Part shown: piece by piece, positions 50,881 to 63,804 of the stretch
Layout of the letters: the number at the start of each line of letters is the position of its first letter
Numbering within the stretch: position 1 is the stretch's first letter
Source of the DNA: Acanthaster planci
Lineage: Eukaryota > Echinodermata > Asteroidea > Valvatida > Acanthasteridae
NCBI RefSeq assembly: GCF_001949145.1
Contig: NW_019091375.1
Coordinates: 1,661,633-1,725,632 of the forward strand
Direction: 5' to 3'
Length of the DNA stretch: 64,000 nucleotides
Position numbers and translations under genes: made by a program
Notes under the pieces: generated by a model
What the model was told of the DNA's origin: nothing
The model's database searches: none
Seen by the model: the letters and a program-made list of their open reading frames with translations, nothing else

Positions 50881-53575
50881 ACAGACATCGTCCCTACCCC
50901 AAAACATAATTAATTGTTATTAATTAATAGGCAGGCTACCAATCCGTCTTTTCCCCGCCGCAATCATAGGGTGGCGTCTTTTGGCGATGTTGATTTGCGT
51001 GTAGCTACAGGATGTTAGCCGCCTGTTACTACCTTCCAGGCAGTCGAACCAGCTACTGCGGGGATTTTATGGCGTGAACTTAACGCCATTCGGGGGAATA
51101 TGACTTAATTAACTTTTGTCGTTAAATTTGAAAGAGTTTGTCCCATAAATTCGTGTTAGGCCCATTTCGAACGTCCTGCTTCGGCTGTGCTAAATGAAAT
51201 TGAATTGAGCGCGACGTTAACACGGCTTAAGCACGAAAGTGGTTTCAAAGGTCGAACTTAATTCAAAAAGCCCAGTCGAACTTAAATAAATCCAACATGG
51301 CGGACCAGCACAACACAAAACGTAATTTTGCAGTCTCTCAGTCTAAGTCACGAAGAAAACGAATACAGAATCGACGAGCACTACTAGCCTAGTACTTTAT
51401 TTCTTGAAAATGAAAATCAAGGCCTTTTTTTGAGGCCCGACGTTAACCTGATCTTGTAATATGTAGTGACGTCTCAATAAAACATCACCAAGGTTCGATA
51501 TCATTTGGGAGTCTTATTCCGACATTCGTACAGGATTGTTAGTTTTAAAGGTCTTCTTTGAGTTTATCTAAGTCATACAAAGCAGGAATTTGAAAGAGAA
51601 ATGGTATAAATGAAACCCCAATCTCCCTGAGCTCCGTCTAGAAATCTGCTCTGAGCGTTTCGAGAAATTTCCATTTTAGTCGCCATATTTGTTGATGCGT
51701 TTGTTTGTCGATGATTATTTCTCAACTCTGCTACATGGTGTGAACATGCGCATTCCTAATTATCAACGAAGTTGAGGACCAAGTTCGAGAAAAAAATGTA
51801 TTCGACTCATCAGTAGCACGACGTTTGAAACCACACCGTGCTTCTGCTGTACTTAATGACCTCAGCACGGCAGACCCTGTCGAGCGAACCAAAATCCTGA
51901 AATCAATTTGCCGAGCCAAATTGATCACAAACGTCGCGCCTGTGCCGTGCCGAATACGAAAAATCAAATTGAATTGTATTCGACACGTCATAAGCACGAC
52001 GTCCGGAACGGGCCTTAGACACACATTGTGTGCAACTGTCTAGTTCTCTTGGATGTACGAGAGTATTTGACATTCCTTTTGGTTTATTGTATTGAAAGTG
52101 CTTTTTTCAGGCACTTCACGTCTCTCATATATTGCTCGACAACTGAGGGCGCTCTGTTTATGACGTCATTCCGGGAAAACTGCTTAGTTTGGGGCTCTAA
52201 TTTTAAACTTGTAAACTCCTACTGGTGAGAAAGGATTGCTCATTGGCTTATTGCGAAACATTCACATAACAGTGCACGAATAAAAAAAGGAACTAGAAAT
52301 TTTTTTTGGACCTTATTTTTTTTCCATAAGCAGCTGCAACAGCGAAGGGCTGCTGATCACAGTTTTGCTCATGATAATGCGAATTCAAAATAGCAACGAT
52401 AATATTACAAAACACGGAAATAAATCAAATGGAAAACAAAAGTGCATCTGAAGGACTGCACATTGCATACACCCTTTGGGGAAAATCATGGTTCATCTTG
52501 AGTAGTATTTGTTGTACGGCATGCTAGTGAATGTACAAATATTTAGGCTAAGAAGCTTGCTATTGAAGTCTGCAAGTTTTCTGCAGTGATTCAAGTGACT
52601 ATACTGCTTTTATGAGTTAACATTATAAACAAATTCATAAAAAATGGAATGAGTTTTCCGATGGGTTAATTGTTGATGGAATTGCTAATGTAAAGTCAAT
52701 CGTTTGAAGCCACCGATTCTCCTTAACGGCAAATTGTCCCTCGGAAACCTAATAACATACCTGTGATTGACGTACTGATATTCGGACGCCGTGCCTATAA
52801 GTCAGTTGATTTACTGACTTAAGCTTGACCGATCATCACGATTCATTCTCACATAGTGTGCAATTCAAAGATCCTTATCGGTGGAAAAGTGACGCACTTA
52901 AGCTCGCTTCAGTGAGCGTGCGGACGGCGACATTAAATTACAGTCTTATCACTTACTCCCCTTCGAAATCGTACCCAGATTATGGTCAGGCAGCGGGCAC
53001 AGCGAGGGGTGCGATCAATCCCCGGAGGACGAGCTTGTTTGTAGCGTGCATGCTTCATATGTGATCTGCCTAACTTGACGTCATACCCCTGGGGTTGACC
53101 CAACAACGGGGCCGTAGGGTCGAACTTGTCTAATCAAATGAGATCATACTATTTATTACAATGACAACCATGAGTTACATTTTGAGATAATGGGGGAAAT
53201 GAGTTTGGACGATTCTTGTACCTCTTCTTAATGTGACAACTCACAAAAGCTGAAATAATGTTACTCCTTGAAAAGTCTGCCCTGCCGAGTCTTGATTGCT
53301 TTCGTACATTTCTACTTCATAGTTTCAATCAGTTGTAATCGAGGGCGAGTACGAGTATGGGTCCTTTACCATGAGTGTGTAGGTGAGCATGAGTCCAAGA
53401 GTAAAGGGTGCTCAACTACGGTACAACTAAGGGTACAAAAGGCGGAGTTGTAGTACAATCCATCAAGACCGGGGTTGACACAAGACCGGGGTTGACGGGG
53501 TTGCGACGGTGCGCTTGTGTTGCTCTCGTTACCTGTCGGTGCGGGATAGAGAGGCTGCATCCGAATCTGTTGTCT
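50881..53575. other. No gene seen
   Basis: AT-rich intergenic sequence with short frames only. Confidence 0.5.
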
Positions 53576-53647
53576 AGAGCTACGTCTAGGTCTTCCTCCA
53601 CTGGAATTGTGCGGAGATGCGTGGACAATAGACCTAGCCGTAGCTCT
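53576..53647. repeat. Inverted repeat with 18-bp arms
   Basis: AGAGCTACGTCTAGGTCT (53576-53593) pairs with AGACCTAGCCGTAGCTCT (53630-53647), one mismatch, 36-nt loop. No poly-T follows, so it is not an obvious RNA gene. Confidence 0.7.
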
Positions 53648-54452
53648 GGAAGCCCGTTTCGGACACGGCCAGAGAAAAGGTTCGCCTTTCCGCCATCTTG
53701 AAATAACCACGTGATGCAGGAGCATCGTTAATGGAAGCAAGTAGCACAGCCGAACAATAGAGGGATCCCAATACGACGCCTTTAGCGTCGATATGCGCAC
53801 TTCCGCGTTTGAAAACGAGGCTGTATGTGTCAGCTCCAATTCTTAATACGATCAGACGATGGAAAGTAAGGAGTCAAGACACAAAATACATAAAGGTATA
53901 ATAAATTCAGACTTTTCAGGCTGAAAGTTTTCGTGGAAGAGTCTTTCAGGATGACTTGACACGTAAAACCCAAAGAAACAGAACGACAATTGACCGCGAA
54001 CTAACGTACCTGCGATGGTCATGTATCTTGTGCAGTGGGCTTGGTTTAAACTGAAGTGGCGTCACACTTACGAACCGGATAGGCCTACTCCATGTACTGT
54101 GTGGACTCCGAAGGCGCGCGCGACGAAGTTCAACTCAGAGAGCCTCGCTTTCGATACAGATATGCGCAGGCGGCGCTAATGTGAAACCCCTCTATATAAC
54201 AAAGGAATGCTTCTGTTATGGTTGATTTAGCTTGTGACATGGCAATGATACTGTATGCCTTGTGACGGATTCATGAGAGACTCGATAACAATGTTGACAA
54301 CAGGTTGTCGAATATCCGTACGAAAGGCGCTCGACTAAAGGTGGTCGAGCGCAGGAAAAAGGTGCGATTCCCAAACAAGGAACAACGCTTACAGGTAATA
54401 CTGTGATACAGTTGCTCGTTCAACAGGTACAGTGGTCATACCTAGCACGAAA

Positions 54453-54606
54453 TGAGACTAAGGGGTACCCCCACACAACATTTCCAATCGCTATACGCAC
54501 TCTAGACTGTTGTTATCTAACACATCCCCTAGATGTCTGGAAAGAATTCCCCAGATTCCAGTGAAACAATGACCAACACAAAGTTGGGGGGTTCTCTCCG
54601 TCTCGT
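54453..54606 (-). repeat. Interspersed repeat, copy B (reverse-complement partner at 13605-13760)
   Basis: Read on the minus strand it begins GAGACGGAGAGAACCCCCCA and carries the same blocks as copy A in the same order, with small indels. Copy ends are GAGAC.../...GTCTC. No reading frame is conserved. Confidence 0.75.
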
Positions 54607-57600
54607 ATCTTGCTTCATATGACAGCGGTGGGCCTATTAGCGCGAGCGCAAAAGGTTTTCATCAATTGCTGGTGTGAATACAAAGTGTACTCAGGCAGGC
54701 AGGGTACACGTACAAATGGACATTGAGTACGACAGACACTCGAGAAACGATTATGAGCACCTCTGACAGCGTTTGTCTGAAACACTACTAAAAGACCGGG
54801 CCAAACTTCCCTCCAAAATTTCCAACCCAATAAGATGCCTTTCCCTCAGGGCAAATGTTGCCGGGTTTTACCGGATGATTTGAACTGTGGCATTGCGTTA
54901 GCATCGAGTGATGCTGACTTTAACACTGTTCACTATAGGACTAACGGAGGTGTTGATTTTTACCGCTCATTAAAACTATAGACCAATCCTAACACGTGAT
55001 CGATGTGCCTTCACAGTGGTCTAAAGTATTGGTGACCAACTCGCGAATAACATATTGCTTTGAATAGTAGAGGACACGATGTTTGCGCCATTTTTAGAAT
55101 CATTTTAAGAACACGGATTTTTCTATACAATCTGTACCCAGTAAATCAACCACTTCCTTGTAGGCTAAACAGTTTTGGCATCGCCTGCTTACAAAAGAGT
55201 GAGGCAGAGAGAGAAAGATCAGGTAAATTGCCGCTTTGATCGATTAGCGAAACCCCACCAGACAAGAGTAATCCCTCCACTTTGGCAGTTATTCCTCTCC
55301 CGAAAGGGTAATAGGAGTCTCAGAAATTGTTAATGTCGTGGCATCCGAAACGACCGGCAAAGGTAGCTTTCGGAATCCATTTCCTCGAATCATCATCTTT
55401 CGCGGGGAAGAAACGCAGGCGTACGCGGCACAGTTACAAATTGAGTCGAAACCCCTTACCGAGGGGGTATATATTTATTTATTCGACTCGCACTCACAAT
55501 AAACCGAAGACGGGTGTGAATCGCCCTCGCCTGACATTTAATAAGTGCAGCGCCGTTTCATGCATAACACATGGCGGCGATTTCATTAAAAAACACAAGG
55601 GGCTCTCCGCTCGACAGGAACGTTGTTTGGCTGAGGCGGGATGGTTCAAACGGGGTGGTGCACGAGCAAGGCAGATCGGCTCGAGGCCGAGGTACTTTAC
55701 CCGTAAAGTAGCCTTCATGTTAGTTTAGCTCATTCCAATGTTCCAAGAAAACAGTGCGGATTGGTTTTTATTAGCCCACAAATCATTCGTCTTTTTAGTT
55801 CTCTTGTTCAAATTTTGGTGGAAAACTTGACCTTCTTGGTCTGCCTTCGTCAATCTGACAAGGTAATTCTGCCCTGGGTTGATTGAAGTAATACAGCGAG
55901 CAACCTTGCTCTGACAGGTACCATTCTTTCAAATAATCGGGGAAAAGGGATTAAGGTAACGTCTCTTGCTCGGGAACACAATCGTTATGTTCGCCTGGTC
56001 TTGGGGGGAAAGTAAAGCACTGGAGATGTCGCTGAAGCTGGACTTCAGCTGAGTTTGTACGTTATGTCAAATTGAAGGCTCGAGGGCTTTAGATTCGTGC
56101 AAAGAATGGCTGAGGCGACATTCAAGCACGAATCCACAGCTCCGAGTTCATCCTCTGACCTAAATTACATCCCACCACAGCAATTGTCCAGAAAACAAAA
56201 GAACCAAAAGCGATTCGCACTAATGCTTTAAGCTATGAGATGAATTTGATCCGTTGTCCAGTGTAACCACCTAGGCAAATCGGGCTTTTCTGGGTTTTAC
56301 TGTTAACCCCTCGCCTGGGTGCACAACCTTTGTTCCAATCGTTTATACACAGCTTTGTCACTCCTACAGTCGGTATTGGTGGAATATACACACTTTCGTC
56401 ATTGCGTCTTCGATCCAAATGAAGTCATGTGCATGTCACAGCTACATGGACTATGTAAAAACAAGTATTTCACGCTCTGAATGTGCTTGTATATCGTACG
56501 GATTGTGATACCAACTAATGTATGGAATTTGACAAGAAGCTTGATTTGGAACATTTCATTGACCACTCGAAATGATGATCACTGATCTACATCGAAATGT
56601 TGACCAACTATGATGGAATTATTTCGTTTGGAATTATAGCAACACGGGAATTTCACATGAGAAGTACAGAGCGGTAAGTTTCAGCATCCAGTTTGATTAA
56701 TTCAGTTATATATCCGTTTGTTTTTGTGTCATTGCTAAGCAACAAAATTAAAGGAAGGGGCATTTCCAATAAGATATGACGATTTAGGAAATCTACCAAA
56801 TGAAACGATAAGGAAAATTGGAAGAGACAAAACGACATTTAGTGAAATCATTTCAAAGCACTTAAAAAAAACACACACTAAAACATGTATAAAATTAAAA
56901 ATAAAAGATGTAAAAGATTAAACCCAATGAAAATATTTAACAGATTTGCTTTGAGATAGCAGTCTCAAAAAGAGATATTGTTTAAGCTTGGTGGATGCAT
57001 TGCATCTTTCCTCTTTTTTTATTTCTCTCCATTGTTTTCCTGGCAACAGTAAAGAAAAAGCTACCATTTTACGTGCTATATAAAAAAGTGTAATGTCAGA
57101 CTTTAAAATCATGTTAAATTATTTAAAAAACACCCAACTTTTGCATGTAATGTAAAAAGACTGGAATTAAAATTCTCAACTTGCCAGGCAAACACATTAA
57201 CATGTTTGCAGGGGTTATTCACGATACCTGTAGATTCGATGAAAATATGTGCCACTTCACCGAATAGAGTGATAGCAGTATATGTAAATTACAAGAAATC
57301 ACTCAACTGCTTTTTTAAATTGATTTGGCCTAAGTTCTTTGGAGTTCCTCGTTCCGTGTGATTCCTGGTGACAGTGCATTAATTTCTACTATCTTAAAGT
57401 ATGGCTTGACCGCTGGCCGAGGATAGAATGAATTATAGGTTCCTCGACTTCGAGGTGTCATTTACACAAATACATAACACTAATTTTTATTTCCAAAATC
57501 AAGGCTTCTTTTCATCCGGCGCAGATGCCACTCTTAGATGATGAGACCGCGCAGACATCTCCTGTCCTGGATCAGCAGAAACAACCAATGCCAAAAATGA

Positions 57601-58033
57601 TTCTGAGAATTTTTTTGCAAACGGCCAGCGAGATGACAGCAGTCAGACAAACCGGGTCAGTGGTCTCAGGAGAACTTGTTACCAGCGGGCATCGCGTTCT
57701 TTTGAAGGCGCACTCGCGACCTTGGATTGGGCGGCCCTGATTATGGGTACGCATGCGCATAATAGATTATCGCCGACATTTTCGTCTCGTCCTTCCGGGG
57801 CACTCATTACTGATTTTAAAGTTACTAGAGTCGCCCAGAGTTTCCTTAACCGAGCAGGTATTATCTGTTTTTTTGTCAGCGTCATCTCTGGCCTTGGGAA
57901 TCGTAGGGGGGAATGAAGCCATGTATGTTTCGTTTCATTTTGTCCACCTTTTTTATCGCCCTAAATATGGCAGCGGAGCAGGCGCAGTAGTGCACAACAA
58001 AAGCGACATGCATATTTCATTTCGTGGGGGCAG
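54607..58033. other. No gene recognised
   Basis: A 133-codon plus frame (55327-55728) is Arg/Lys-rich, without known motif or splice support. An ATG frame at 57525-57740 has fair codon use but no clean donor. The rest is AT-rich. Confidence 0.45.
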
Positions 58034-58191
58034 GGAGTTTTGCACGGGCTGGTGGCAATGTCGACACGCACCATTACCTCCAGATCCGGGACAACAATGC
58101 CAATTTTCAGCCAGGAAACAGACCAGCCTGGCTCATCGAATTCCAATTTTACACCCAGACGCGCACGAAAACTGCCAACTTCATGCACAAG
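58034..58191 (+). CDS. Candidate internal exon of an unrecognised plus-strand gene
   Basis: The segment lies between GTGGGGGCAG|GGAGTTT and CACAAG|GTAATGG, 158 nt, phase 1 in and phase 0 out. It reads SFARAGGNVDTHHYLQIRDN, NANFQPGNRPAWLIEFQFYT and QTRTKTANFMHK, a mixed-composition sequence that looks like part of a folded domain, with GC-biased codons. I recognise no family. A partner exon could not be fixed; the CpG-rich donor at 50874 and an ATG frame at 57525 are possible but unproven. Two other frames are also open here, which weakens the call. Confidence 0.4.
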
Positions 58192-60207
58192 GTAATGGCA
58201 CAAGGTCTTTGCCTCGCTATGCATTCTGCGCGTTTCCAAACACACTCTAACACTGCTTCAGAGTTCAGATGAGCAATAATAAATGGGAACTGCGCCTGCA
58301 GTTTTCACTTGAAAAGTCTGTCATATACTGACTTAAAGGTTCACCTAACCAGGCGCAAGGGCAGACCTAGAACCGAATTTCGAGAGGGGGGGTATTATTC
58401 TCTGAGGGCCCAAAACTGTGAAGTCTTTACAAATCTATGTAACCTTATACATGTATGGCCTTTCGGGGGGGATTACATTTGGGGTTTTTTACTCAACAAA
58501 CACCGTCTTTCTCTCGTTATGAAATGAATTCCTTTTTTATTTTTAGAAGGGTTTTGTTTTCTTGCTCCCTGTCCCCATCCGCCTTTGACTCGCCGAAACA
58601 AAAGTACAGGTGAATCTATGAACAATACATGTCGAAAGCCCTACACATGAATAATTGCCTGTCTGGTATTATTACCTGACCGCTGGATTTCATCTGCTCT
58701 TTATAAGTAACCTCTTCCACTGATACACACATTGGGTGTCCTTATTCGAAACCTCCGGCCTACAAAAACACCAGCCATTGATGAAGTCCTGCGACACTTC
58801 AAAACAAAACAGGTGAACAGAAGACAAGATAAGGTTACGCCTCGGATCGATGCCTTTTAATTGGAAAAAAAGGAAGAACTCGCGCCGTGGACAGCGATGG
58901 TCAGTTTATACGAAGGTTTGGACCTGGATTTCTTTTCCGTTTCACCTGCTCGGCCTGAGGCAGGTCACAGCCGGGGGTCGGAATTCCACCTCCGATAGGT
59001 CTCAGCCGCCCACTGACAAATCTGACCCGTGATTACCAAGTGAGCTTAAAGTCGGGCTTTTTGATGGTCAAGACACTTTTAATTCAGATTTTATGCAGAA
59101 CAAGTGCTAGTGCTGCGGCAGCCAACGTTGGATTACGTGGAAACAATTCTGGAAATACATATCTGCTGTGAACTGAAGTCATAGAAGTAGTTTTCGAGGA
59201 AATGGTATTGAAAAATCCCTTTAAGTCGATGACAAATCAGTTTATACGTCGGGACTCGTAAAAGTATTTGACAGAGCTAGGAAAACGTGTCAAAATAAAT
59301 TGGAAACGTAATGGAACTTGAAGAATGAAGTCGAGAAAGCCTTCCTCTGGGCTTTGCTATACTCAAAATCGCAGTTTCTGACTTCAATCTCATTCTTGTC
59401 GTGACAGGTTACAAAATTGTAACAGAACCACGCTCTTACTAATTACTCTTTTCCCGTTTATATGCCAGCAAAGTTCCATTCTAATATGACGTAGCATTTA
59501 GTAACTATGGTAACTGTTACCACACAACTATGTTCCTGCCTCATCAATGACAAACTAATGTTACTTCAGCTGGCATTCCAATAGAGCGATCTGTCAAAAT
59601 TTGACAATAAGACATTCCGGACATAATTGGAGGCCTCTCACAGCAATACAGACAAAGAGAAATGCATACGCCGGTGGTGTCGTTTTAGGTTCAGGAGACA
59701 AAGTGTTCGTTCGAATATTTTCAAATTAACTGTGAAACACATTGCCAGGTTATTGTCAACACTCTGTATATGAAATCACGGAGCGGGTCATGCATTCACA
59801 GCCCGGCCAGATATTCTAGTATTTGTTCATGAGCTACAACCTGCCACTTATAAATAAGGTTTGGTCTTCCTGACACCTGAGCAAATGCGTCTTGTGGGAA
59901 TATATATGCTGTTGGAATGCTGTTAAGCTTTTGCGTTCATTGTGTTTTTACTTACTCTTGTTTTGAGCACAAACACATTAGTAAATGAGAATCGATCTTT
60001 AATAGCGAATAGAAAACAGAGACCTGAACAATGTTGCTGTTTTCTTTAAATCTAACACCTTTCCCTCTCATTGCGACCTTCCTTTGACTAATTATCAACA
60101 GTGATGAAATTTTACATTTGTTTTATCTTTTTGACTCATTCTGACAAGCCAGGCTATCTACTTTAAATGTCTAGAACAAAACTGAAATTAGTAAGCAGAG
60201 TGTAAAA
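58192..60207. other. No gene seen
   Basis: AT-rich sequence after the candidate exon; no further exon could be placed. Confidence 0.5.
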
Positions 60208-60320
60208 CCAGGGGATAATGTTTTAACACCCTTTAAGCGCCTTCCCGGTAACACTCTGTGAACGTGTTGTGGTGTTAATAATCCAAAACGAAACACTTTG
60301 TGGTGTTATTTCTTAAAAAT
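60208..60320. repeat. GGTGTT/AACACC interspersed repeat, diverged copy 3
   Basis: This stretch is dense in GTGGTGTTA and TAACACC motifs and similar in composition to the copies at 1.0 and 16.8 kb, but without their long shared blocks. It may be a diverged or truncated member. Confidence 0.4.
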
Positions 60321-60979
60321 ACATAATAATGTGTTAATGACTTTAGACACAGAGACGCATTTGAGTGTTGATAACAAGCCACAACATCGTGTTTATCGGG
60401 AAGTAACATTTTCCGAGCACCAAAACGCGTTTATTTCCAAAAAGGTGTTTAAATTTTAAACGGTCACCTGTTTCCAATTAACGCAATGACGCGTCAGTAA
60501 TGAGCGTTGGTTTTTATGATGTAGTAGATCGGTTCGATACGTCGTGGCTTTTCACGAAATATGTTAACGTTCTTATCAGGGCCACTGCGAGAAGTGATAG
60601 GGTGCAAGGCAGATAACGTGCAGTTTAGCAACCCCTTCAAATAGGGAAATGAAACTCAAGGAGTTTAATTTCTTCCCTTCTTAAGTTTCACGTGCAACGC
60701 TGCCAGCGAGCGTAATTCCACAAATTTTTGGTGTGAATTTCAAAATGTCTTTATTTTGACGTTGACGGGCGCGGTATGGATCTTGACATTTTCGAGTGCA
60801 CCTCTCGCGGGTAACGGGACACGCGACTGTCACCGTTTTAAATGAAAGACGGCCTGATCGCGCCGGACGCGGCCGGAAATTGAAGTTTGTTGGTGATGAA
60901 ATTAGTCCAATCGGGGTTCCATGGCAACAAGCACATACCGTCTGGTCACCTGTCGACATTACACATTGTAGGCTTTTTA

Positions 60980-61122
60980 GGGCCTCTTTGTTCCACAGGG
61001 ATCTGGATCTCGATCAGTGAGCCCAAAGCTGGTTCGCGCTATCCATTAAGTGGGTTTGGGAGTTAGTGAACCAACGACAGATCACTGATCGTGATCCGGA
61101 TCCACGCGAGACAAACGGCCCC
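60980..61122. mobile_element. Short MITE with ~40-bp inverted ends
   Basis: The left end GGGCCTCTTTGTTCCACAGG continues ATCTGGATCTCGATCAGTGA. The right end, reverse-complemented, is GGGGCCGTTTGTCTCGCGTG continuing GATCCGGATCACGATCAGTGA. The unpaired centre is only ~60 bp. Confidence 0.75.
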
Positions 61123-61993
61123 TCAGTCTCAAGTTCCAAATTTGCTACCAAATTTGCAGCACGGCGACCGGAGTGAATAGCTAAGAGTGTTGTCCTCCAA
61201 TTCAAGCCCCATTGAAAACACTGTAAAATAGGCGTTGTTCACGGCTCAATAACATGCATACCAACATTCTGGAGGTTTCTGAAACATAAATGAAATTCTT
61301 GTCTGGTCCCTAGTCTTTCAATTTTCTGGGGGTTAACCGATTACATTTTCAGTTATTCCCACAAAACAAAATCACCCCCCCCAAAGTGATTTTTCCACAG
61401 TCTGCTTGCAGCCATTTTTCAAGTGGCAACCCTCAACGTTCTCGGACACTTAGGAACATTTCTCAACCGTATTTTTGTAGCCATTCTGCTCTCATATGAA
61501 AGCCCAAAGACTCAGCGAGTTCATAATGGCAAAGATTTATACAGAATCTCACCATTTTGGGGGGCCAAACAATCTCCTTCATCAGAAGATACAGGGGGCG
61601 CACTTTTAATGCTAATGAGCTGGCCAGAAATTCTCACTTGAATTACTTATAGTAGACTACCCCCTTAAGGCCAAAAACACCCTTCTCGAGGCACTTCTTA
61701 ATATTCTTCTGGAGGGCCTCCCAGTCGAATGACGGGGGGGTGCAGCACATGCCTCCAGTGGATGCCTGCGCCCCCCCCGGGTGCCTCCCATTTGAAATCT
61801 TTGAATAATGTCCGTTGCAATGTCGAAGCAGCTTTCCTTTCCTGTGATGCCCCCTTAAACAAATGTGTTTACCCCGGATAGATAACCCTAGTACGCCACT
61901 GGGGCCTCCTCGACCAACTGTTTACTATCGCGGCCAATTATCGCAGTCGTTTGTGCGGGTTTTTATTTCTATAATGTTAGTGGCATCTCATAT

Positions 61994-62265
61994 AACCAGT
62001 AGCGCCGACTCTTTCTACTAATTCGAGGTAATTTGACTTGCGAATTTATGGAGGGTTTTTACCCTAATTAAAGAATAAATAAATGTGTTCTCATTTAAGT
62101 GATATTAGGGCCAGTGAACATGTAATGAACCAGTAGCGCCGACTCTTTCTCCCGACTAATTCGAGGTAATTTGACTTGCGAATTTATGGAGGGTTTTTAC
62201 CCTAATTAAAGAATAAATAAATGTGTTCTCATTTAAGTGATATTACGGCCAGTGAACATGTATAG
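61994..62265 (+). repeat. Tandem duplication, two ~134-138-bp copies
   Basis: The unit starts AACCAGTAGCGCCGACTCTT at 61994 and again at 62128. The copies differ by a 4-nt indel (TCTACTAAT versus TCTCCCGACTAAT) and few substitutions, so the duplication is recent. Confidence 0.92.
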
Positions 62266-62267
62266 AG

Positions 62268-62350
62268 GGGCTTGCGGGGTACTGGAACAATGGAAGGTAC
62301 CCCATAAGGCCAGTTTTGATCCTTGTGGGGTACTAAAGTGGTACCCCACA
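62268..62350. repeat. Small cluster of GGGGTAC/GTACCCC inverted motifs
   Basis: CTTGCGGGGTAC, AGGTACCCCATAAGG, CTTGTGGGGTACTAAAG and GTGGTACCCCACAAG follow each other within 83 bp and can pair as nested hairpins. Confidence 0.55.
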
Positions 62351-63090
62351 AGAATTTCACGATATTAGATATTTCAAATTTACTTAAAAAGGAGGTATTT
62401 TTAAGTGCCATTTTTGTGTCGCAAAATGAAGTATTTTAAATAAGGGGCGTTCAGTCGAATTTCCAAAGTAGGAAAGTGAATCTAGATCAAATGGAAGTGA
62501 TTTGAAATTTTTTGCGTGTTGTGTGGGCGTTTTGTACACGAGAACAAAGGGAATACCCCACAAGTATGTATGTGCAGGCGTGGCATACATAGTGTGGACC
62601 TCATAATGTAGGGTGCGATGGCGTAGTGTGGACTCGCACACGTCCACACAATGTTCCCCCTCTCTGAAAAACAGTTTCAGAGGCATTTTGGGGTCAAGAT
62701 TATCCGTGGCAAAATGAAGAGGAACAGTCCAGGAAATCACCATCAAAAATCCAACTCGAAGGAGTTATCCTAGTTGGAGAATAAGGAGCATTTTTCCTCA
62801 AGTTTCCTTAACCACAGGAGAACAAAGTAATGTCCACACTTTGTATGGAAAACAGGTATGTGTGTGTAAGGGTGCGTGTTCGTTTTTTTACGGATACATG
62901 TACGTCTTAAATGTGGGCACATGGAAGCAATGGAAGCAATGCTTATAATATTCAAGTGGTAATTCACTGCAATGCGTTTCATTAAAATGCTTCACAGGCG
63001 TACCAAGATTTATTACAATTGGGCTCACTCCTCAGCGGGTTGGAGAGGGGAGGGTGCCTGGTAATACTACTCTTTGTCACTTATCGGAGG

Positions 63091-63201
63091 CTTTGCGTGG
63101 TAGCCATCTTGCAGGGCAGTTCTTTTGTTCCATAGGGAAACCTCCTTTGTGCATACCTTTCGAACAAAAACATAAGCCTGTAAGACGGCAGCCATGCAAA
63201 C
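63091..63201 (+). repeat. Interspersed repeat family D, copy 2
   Basis: It shares CTTTGCGTGGTAGCCATCTT, GCAGGGCAGTTCTTTTGTT, GGGAAACCTCCTTTGTGCAT and GCAGCCATGCAAA with the copy at 35.3 kb, same orientation, roughly 80-85% alike by eye. Confidence 0.7.
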
Positions 63202-63639
63202 CCTTTATTAAATGTGTTTCGCTATACATTACGTTTACCTTTGCTCAGACATCTCTGTTCAATTAACTGACACAAGCACTCACCACTGAGGACCGAATTG
63301 GATGACAGAATGACCGCCGGGGACAGGTATGCTCTTTTGCCCCTGTGTCTGTCTTCTTCGGTGAAATAGATAAGTGCATGTACCATTTCTATGTAAGCAA
63401 TTTTGTTCACTTGATTCCAATACGTGTTATATTTTATCCGAGTAGCCCCATCAATTGTCGATGAAAGGTTCCTCCCTGGGGCAGCTATAGTGACGTAAAT
63501 TTGAGCTGGGAACTGCGTAATCGGAGATTGTGCGGATGAGCTGCTCAGCTATAGAAACTTGAAGGGGGGTTCTGCCACCATGACACTGGTGGCGATGTTC
63601 ATGATAAAAATGTCAGTCTGTAATATTTTACTTTCGTGT

Positions 63640-63700
63640 TTTGCCCTTACCCGACGTATTTTCATGAACACTGTTTGTCCTTACGTCGGGTAAGGGCAAA
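63640..63700. repeat. Perfect inverted repeat, 19-bp arms, 23-nt loop
   Basis: TTTGCCCTTACCCGACGTA (63640-63658) and TACGTCGGGTAAGGGCAAA (63682-63700) pair exactly. A partial echo (CTCCCTGACGTAAAG) follows at ~63725. It may be a MITE end or structured element. Confidence 0.85.
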
Positions 63701-63804
63701 CCCCGTTATTAAACTTTACCTCTCCCTGACGTAAAGTGTGTCTTGAAAATAGTTTGCGGTACCGGCTGCTTCCCTTGACTCAGGCCGGTCAACCGACCCC
63801 GGCA

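Noticed and set aside
55327-55728. 133-codon Arg/Lys-rich plus-strand frame
   Set aside because: No recognised motif, no splice support, weak coding composition.
57753-58250. 165-codon plus-strand frame
   Set aside because: No motif; it overlaps the better-supported candidate exon 58034-58191 in another frame.
60914-60930. GGTTCCATGGCAACAAG as a ciliary RFX X-box
   Set aside because: One half-site fits (GGCAAC) but the other does not match GTNRCC; no gene starts nearby.
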